A DNA stretch of 8,248 nt from Synergistaceae bacterium UBA4088 (GTDB lineage: Bacteria > Synergistota > Synergistia > Synergistales > Thermovirgaceae), in contig DFYG01000041.1 of the NCBI GenBank assembly GCA_002382605.1, positions 1,673 through 9,920 of the forward strand. The letters are read 5' to 3'. Positions 5,075 through 8,248 of this stretch are shown here, piece by piece. The notes under the pieces are model-generated. The model did no database searches, was not told the origin of the DNA, and was given only the letters and a program-made list of their open reading frames with translations. Made by a program: the position numbers and the translations under genes. Every line of letters begins with the position of its first letter. Within the stretch, counting starts at the first letter, position 1.

Positions 5075-6349
5075 CTAGAATAAAAGATCCGGAAGAAACG
5101 TAGAAAGGACCGGAACGAAGGCCAGAACAAAGAGACCAACTATAAGGGCAACCAGAAAGGGAATGATCTTTCTCGTAAGCTGCCCTATGGTTATGTCGGC
5201 GATCCCACAGGTTGCAAAGAGCGCTATCCCGACGGGCGGGGTGGCCATTCCAATAGCCAGCGCTATAACCGTAACAACCCCGAACTGAACCATGTTGATG
5301 CCGAGATGTTCGGCGATGGGCGCGAAAATCGGAACGACCAGAAGAATAATAGCCCCGGTCTCCATAAAGGTTCCAAGGATAAGATATATCACAAGCATGA
5401 GTATGTAGATGACATACATGTTGGACGACAACCCGAGTATGGCTCCGGAAGCCATCTGTGGAACCTGCTCGATGGTCATGATCCAGCCGAAGGGGCTGGC
5501 GGCGGCGATCAAAAGCATTATCATGGCTGAATTCAGCGATGCCTTGTAGAAAATGGGGATAAGGTCGCGGACCCCAAGCTCCCTGTAGATGAAAAAACTG
5601 ACGAAGAGTCCGTATACTACAGCGATTGCGGCTGATTCCGTGGGAGTGAAGATACCTGTCATTATCCCCCCCAGAATGATGACCGGCATCATGAGTCCCC
5701 ATACTGCATCGGAGAACGATCTCCATCTCTGCTTCCAGGATGTTTTATCCTCCGTAGGATAACCGAGCTGATATGACCGGACATAATTGACGCCTATCAG
5801 GAGCAGCGACAAAAAGAGCCCCGGGATGATACCCCCTATGAGTAGCTGACCTACGGAAACATTCGCGACGATGCCGAAGATGACCATTGTTATGCTTGGC
5901 GGAATGATAACGCCAAGGCAGGATGCAGATGCGACTACGGCCGCGGCGTAGGATTTCTCGTAACCTCGTTTCTCCATTTCGGGAATGGTCAGTCCGCCAA
6001 CAGCTGCCGCCGTGGCAGGGGTAGATCCGGATATAGCGGCAAAAAAAGTACAGGCTAATATAGAGACTGCTGCAAGGCCTCCGGTGATGTGTCCAACGAG
6101 GGCGCTTGCCAGGCTTACGATCCGCTTTGATACTCCTCCCCGTTCCATGATCGCACCGGCGAGCATAAAGAATGGAATGGCAAGGAGCGGGAAAGAATTT
6201 GCCCCGGCTATCATCCTTTGGGGGATCATGGCTATGGGCATGGAACCGGAAGCGATCAGGCTGGCCAATGCCGCCATACCAAGAGCGAATCCGATGGGAA
6301 CGTTCATGATAAAACAGATAATGAGCGTCGAAGCAAGCGCCATCAACAT
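5075..6349 (-). CDS. dctM: TRAP transporter large permease subunit DctM
   Basis: A 424-residue integral membrane protein, the usual DctM length, with about a dozen hydrophobic segments. Characteristic stretches are NVPIGFALGMAALASL near the N-terminus, PFFMLAGAIMERGG, AISGSTPATAAAVGG (from about residue 105) and GVIIPPSITMVIFG (IPPS at about 149-152). Near the end is ATPPVGIALFATCGIAD. DctM forms the ion-coupled channel of the tripartite ATP-independent periplasmic transporter; with DctQ it imports the organic acid delivered by DctP using a sodium or proton gradient. The frame extends upstream within dctQ, but the ATG at 6349 is preferred: GGAGG lies eight bases before it, it gives the family N-terminus, and it overlaps the dctQ stop by seven bases (ATGTTGA). 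Confidence 0.95.
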   Translation of the reverse strand: MLMALASTLIICFIMNVPIGFALGMAALASLIASGSMPIAMIPQRMIAGANSFPLLAIPFFMLAGAIMERGGVSKRIVSLASALVGHITGGLAAVSILACTFFAAISGSTPATAAAVGGLTIPEMEKRGYEKSYAAAVVASASCLGVIIPPSITMVIFGIVANVSVGQLLIGGIIPGLFLSLLLIGVNYVRSYQLGYPTEDKTSWKQRWRSFSDAVWGLMMPVIILGGIMTGIFTPTESAAIAVVYGLFVSFFIYRELGVRDLIPIFYKASLNSAMIMLLIAAASPFGWIMTIEQVPQMASGAILGLSSNMYVIYILMLVIYLILGTFMETGAIILLVVPIFAPIAEHLGINMVQFGVVTVIALAIGMATPPVGIALFATCGIADITIGQLTRKIIPFLVALIVGLFVLAFVPVLSTFLPDLLF

Positions 6350-6849
6350 GCCTGGGCCCTCCCTTCCTCGGAAAAATGCCTCCATACATAGCGAATCTCC
6401 AGTGAGCAGTAGAGTATAAGCAGCAAGCCCATTACGGGGATGGAGAGGTAGACCCAGCTCATGGGAAGACCCAGAGCAGGGGATGGTTGTCTGTAGGTCA
6501 TCAAAGTTACTTTCCATCCGTAATACACCATATATCCCGAAAAAACGATGATCCCGAAGTTCACCAGGATCTCGGAGAGGGATTTAAGCTTTGCGGGAAG
6601 AAAGTTGACAAAAACATCAATACCGATATGAATATGTTCCTTAATGCCGATAGCCGCTCCTACGAAACTGCACCAGATAAAGAGGAAGCGGACCAACTCT
6701 TCGCTCCATGAAGGGGCGCTGTTGAAAACATACCGCATGACCACCTGGTAGAAGGTTAGCCCGGCGATAGCCATCATTATGATACTCAGGGACCATTTGA
6801 TGATAGTGTTGAAGGAGTCCAGCAGTTTTTTATTTTCCGAATTCTTCAT
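6343..6849 (-). CDS. dctQ: TRAP transporter small permease subunit DctQ
   Basis: A 168-residue membrane protein with four hydrophobic segments. It has the DctQ signatures QVVMRYVFN-SAPSWSEE-L-RFLFIW in the first half and PALGLPMSWVYLSIPVMG in the second. DctQ scaffolds the DctM channel and is needed for a working TRAP permease. An earlier TTG at 6885 keeps the frame open, but it has no ribosome binding site and lies in the flank of the dctP hairpin. The ATG at 6849 has AGGTGG five bases upstream and is the likely start. It lies 85 bases downstream of dctP, across a strong hairpin, and its stop codon is inside the start of dctM, so Q and M are translationally coupled. Confidence 0.93.
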   Translation of the reverse strand: MKNSENKKLLDSFNTIIKWSLSIIMMAIAGLTFYQVVMRYVFNSAPSWSEELVRFLFIWCSFVGAAIGIKEHIHIGIDVFVNFLPAKLKSLSEILVNFGIIVFSGYMVYYGWKVTLMTYRQPSPALGLPMSWVYLSIPVMGLLLILYCSLEIRYVWRHFSEEGRAQAC

Positions 6850-6891
6850 GGCTTCCACCTGTGCTTCTTCAGGATTATCGATCAATAAAAG

Positions 6892-6927
6892 ATCGCAGGA
6901 GAAGGGATGTTCCCCTTCTCCTGCGAT
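6892..6927 (-). terminator. strong hairpin terminator/attenuator between dctP and dctQ
   Basis: A perfect 15-bp stem, ATCGCAGGAGAAGGG (6892-6906) with its complement at 6913-6927, encloses a six-base loop. On the minus strand it is followed by CTTTTATT. It begins seven bases after the dctP stop. Placed inside the operon it should end a fraction of transcripts and protect the dctP message from 3' decay, giving more binding protein than permease. Confidence 0.85.
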
Positions 6928-6933
6928 TGAAAA

Positions 6934-7959
6934 CTACTTCGTGTTCACTACGCGCTCGACAAGTTCCTTGCCGTAATCAGCGTTTCCGCTGCCCAGAGTT
7001 TCGTAGTAAGCCGGGTAGATGTTTTCCTGGGCCGTCTTGAGGAATTCTGTTTTGTCAACCTCGTTGATCTCCATGCCCTTCTCTTTAAGGACCTTTCTCA
7101 TCTCTATCTCGTACTTGGCCAACTCTGTCCTCTGAATATCGCAGGCTTCTTTCGCAGCCCTGGCGATGATATCCTGATGCTCTTTGCTCAGCGTTTTCCA
7201 CCAACTCTCGGAAGCAAAGTACTGACGCGGGTAGTAGAAATGCCCGCTAAGCGAGAGAAATTTCTGAACTTCATAGAAACGCTGGCTATAGATAAGATTC
7301 ATCGGGTTTTCCTGGCCATCTACAACACCCTGCTGAAGGGCCGTGTAGAGCTCTCCGAATGCCATGGGAACGGCAGAGGCCCCAAAGGCATTGATGGTAT
7401 CGATCATAACCTTGCTTTCCATGACACGGATCTTAAGATTCTTGAGATCCGCCATGGATTTGACAGGGCGTACGTTGTTAGTGAAATACCTGAAGCCTCC
7501 GTCGTTGTAGGCCAGATGCCTGATGCCGACATCGGTGAATTTTTTCTGGACGAACTGACCTATGTCACCGTCAAGCACTTTATGGGCATGATCGATGTCC
7601 CGGAAAATGAAGGGCAGATCCCAGAGCATAGCCTCCGGGACAAACCGCCCCAAGGGGCCGTTCTCGATATCCGCCATCTCGATGGTTCCCATCTGCACGC
7701 CTTCGACAATGGTTCTGGCATCACCCAGCTGGGCAGCCGGATATATATCCACCCGGATGGCCCCGCCGGAGCGCTCCTCGACCATTTTCTTGAAAGCGGA
7801 ACATGCGATATTCTGGGGATCCTCGGGGATCGTGTTGCCGTTGTGGGCGAACTTGACCACGATCTGCTTCGCCGCCCATGCACTTTCTGGAGCCATAAAC
7901 AGCGCAATACCCGCAACCAGTGCAAGGATCGAAACTGCTGCAACCAACTTTCTTGTCAT
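6934..7959 (-). CDS. dctP: TRAP transporter substrate-binding protein DctP
   Basis: A 341-residue secreted binding protein (DctP/TRAP extracytoplasmic receptor family, normal length). The N-terminus MTRKLVAAVS-ILALVAGIALFMAPESAWA is a classic Sec signal peptide with likely cleavage after AWA (about residue 29). Family marks are KFAHNGNTIPEDPQ, AAQLGDARTIVEGVQMG, the NLKIRVMES block with R168 at the position of the conserved carboxylate-clamping arginine, and GVVDGQENP. The arginine predicts an organic acid substrate, but which one cannot be read from sequence. The ATG at 7959 has GGGAGGTG six bases upstream; the longer frame to 8022 would place 21 unlikely residues before the signal peptide. 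It is the first gene of the dctPQM set. No clear promoter is seen in the 170 bases before it, so it could also be read from the gene upstream. Confidence 0.96.
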   Translation of the reverse strand: MTRKLVAAVSILALVAGIALFMAPESAWAAKQIVVKFAHNGNTIPEDPQNIACSAFKKMVEERSGGAIRVDIYPAAQLGDARTIVEGVQMGTIEMADIENGPLGRFVPEAMLWDLPFIFRDIDHAHKVLDGDIGQFVQKKFTDVGIRHLAYNDGGFRYFTNNVRPVKSMADLKNLKIRVMESKVMIDTINAFGASAVPMAFGELYTALQQGVVDGQENPMNLIYSQRFYEVQKFLSLSGHFYYPRQYFASESWWKTLSKEHQDIIARAAKEACDIQRTELAKYEIEMRKVLKEKGMEINEVDKTEFLKTAQENIYPAYYETLGSGNADYGKELVERVVNTK

Positions 7960-8089
7960 CCGTGACACCTCCCTGTTTTGTCTTGCTTCTATTCCTGTGC
8001 CTGTTCTCGGGGAAAGCTGCAAAGACAGTCCTTGTGCGCTTCTCTCTTTTGGTTTAACTTAATTAATGCCGACGCCTATGTCGGACCGT

Positions 8090-8132
8090 TGGCCGGGATC
8101 TTCGTGTCTTGCCAGGGACCGGATCCCGGTCA
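8090..8132. terminator. GC-rich inverted repeat after the right-edge gene
   Basis: CCGGGATC (8093-8100) and GATCCCGG (8122-8129) form a perfect 8-bp stem, extendable to about 11 bp with one G-U pair, around a 21-base loop. It touches the TGA of the right-edge gene. A second hairpin, CCGAC (8069-8073) with GTCGG (8080-8084), lies just beyond. Neither is followed by a clear T tract on the minus strand, so termination is uncertain. Confidence 0.35.
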
Positions 8133-8248
8133 CGACTTGTCAAGGACCGACGTTGCTATCTCCCCGAATTCCTCGACCGTCAAAAGGCTCCTGTTTTCAA
8201 GAGCCCTGTCCTTCACCCGCTTGAGAATTTCCGCCTTGGCGTCCTTGT
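8130..8248 (-). CDS. C-terminal end of an unidentified protein (runs off right edge)
   Basis: The last 38 residues and TGA stop of a minus-strand gene whose start lies beyond the right edge. The visible part reads KDAKAEILKRVKDRALENRS and then LLTVEEFGEIATSVLDKS, an amphipathic helical tail. The wording (K-RALENRSLLT-EEF-EI) reminds me of the C-terminal helices of homocitrate/isopropylmalate/Re-citrate synthase-type DRE-TIM enzymes, but this is too short to trust. Clean codon structure up to the stop and the same strand as dctP make it very likely to be a real gene. It sits 170 bases upstream of dctP, so it could share a transcript with the transporter. Confidence 0.65.
   Translation of the reverse strand, partial: KDAKAEILKRVKDRALENRSLLTVEEFGEIATSVLDKS

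Noticed and set aside
5064..5726. 220-codon minus-strand open frame overlapping dctM
   Set aside because: Out-of-frame reading of dctM, rich in His, Arg and Ser, with no membrane segments.
5985..6419. 144-codon plus-strand open frame
   Set aside because: Antisense shadow of dctM and the end of dctQ, without recognisable motifs.
7177..7965. 262-codon plus-strand open frame
   Set aside because: It lies wholly antisense to dctP, whose family match is complete. Long antisense frames are expected from its codon bias.
1..8248. CRISPR array, tRNA, rRNA or an intact insertion sequence
   Set aside because: I found no regularly spaced repeats, no tRNA-like cloverleaf sequence and no transposase frame in either strand.

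Overview
This window looks like chromosomal DNA of an anaerobic, organic- or amino-acid-using bacterium of roughly balanced GC. The evidence is a complete DctPQM-type TRAP transporter, an iron-sulfur protein of the epoxyqueuosine-reductase superfamily, the end of an M20 peptidase gene, and several toxin-antitoxin or mobile-type genes. Synergistota would fit, and a deltaproteobacterial anaerobe is a possible alternative. No ribosomal RNA or tRNA gene is present, so the assignment is an impression only.

Left part (1-1009, minus strand): a SagB-type nitroreductase gene is followed, with a one-base stop/start overlap, by the first 60 codons of a DUF255/YyaL-type thioredoxin-fold protein that runs off the left edge. 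The two are almost certainly co-translated.

Middle part (about 1010-4294) is an accessory patchwork. It holds a 5'-truncated M20 peptidase remnant (+), an intact AAA ATPase of the AAA_14/DUF4143 type (-) bracketed by two diverged ~95-bp direct repeats, and an ~820-bp stretch without a clear gene. That stretch contains small hairpins, an unrecognised 62-codon open frame and an 18-residue mini-ORF with a perfect ribosome binding site. After it come an intact MntA/HepT (MNT/HEPN) toxin-antitoxin pair (+) and, directly behind hepT, the 3' remnant of a PIN-domain toxin gene (+). The remnants of unrelated genes next to intact autonomous cassettes suggest repeated insertion and deletion.

Right part (4277-8248, minus strand) is an orderly operon: dctP (secreted binding protein), a strong hairpin terminator/attenuator, dctQ, dctM (7-bp overlap with dctQ), then a short QueG-like Fe-S protein. 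The extreme right edge carries the last 39 codons of a further minus-strand gene that I cannot identify securely. The dctP product should bind an organic acid outside the membrane and pass it to the DctQM permease. The hairpin after dctP would make binding protein exceed permease, as this kind of system needs.

The strongest things to follow up are the repeat-flanked ATPase with its promoter buried in a 41-bp near-palindrome and no room for a ribosome binding site, and the HEPN/MNT cassette abutting a broken PIN toxin. I see known families in unusual arrangement, not a demonstrably new system.
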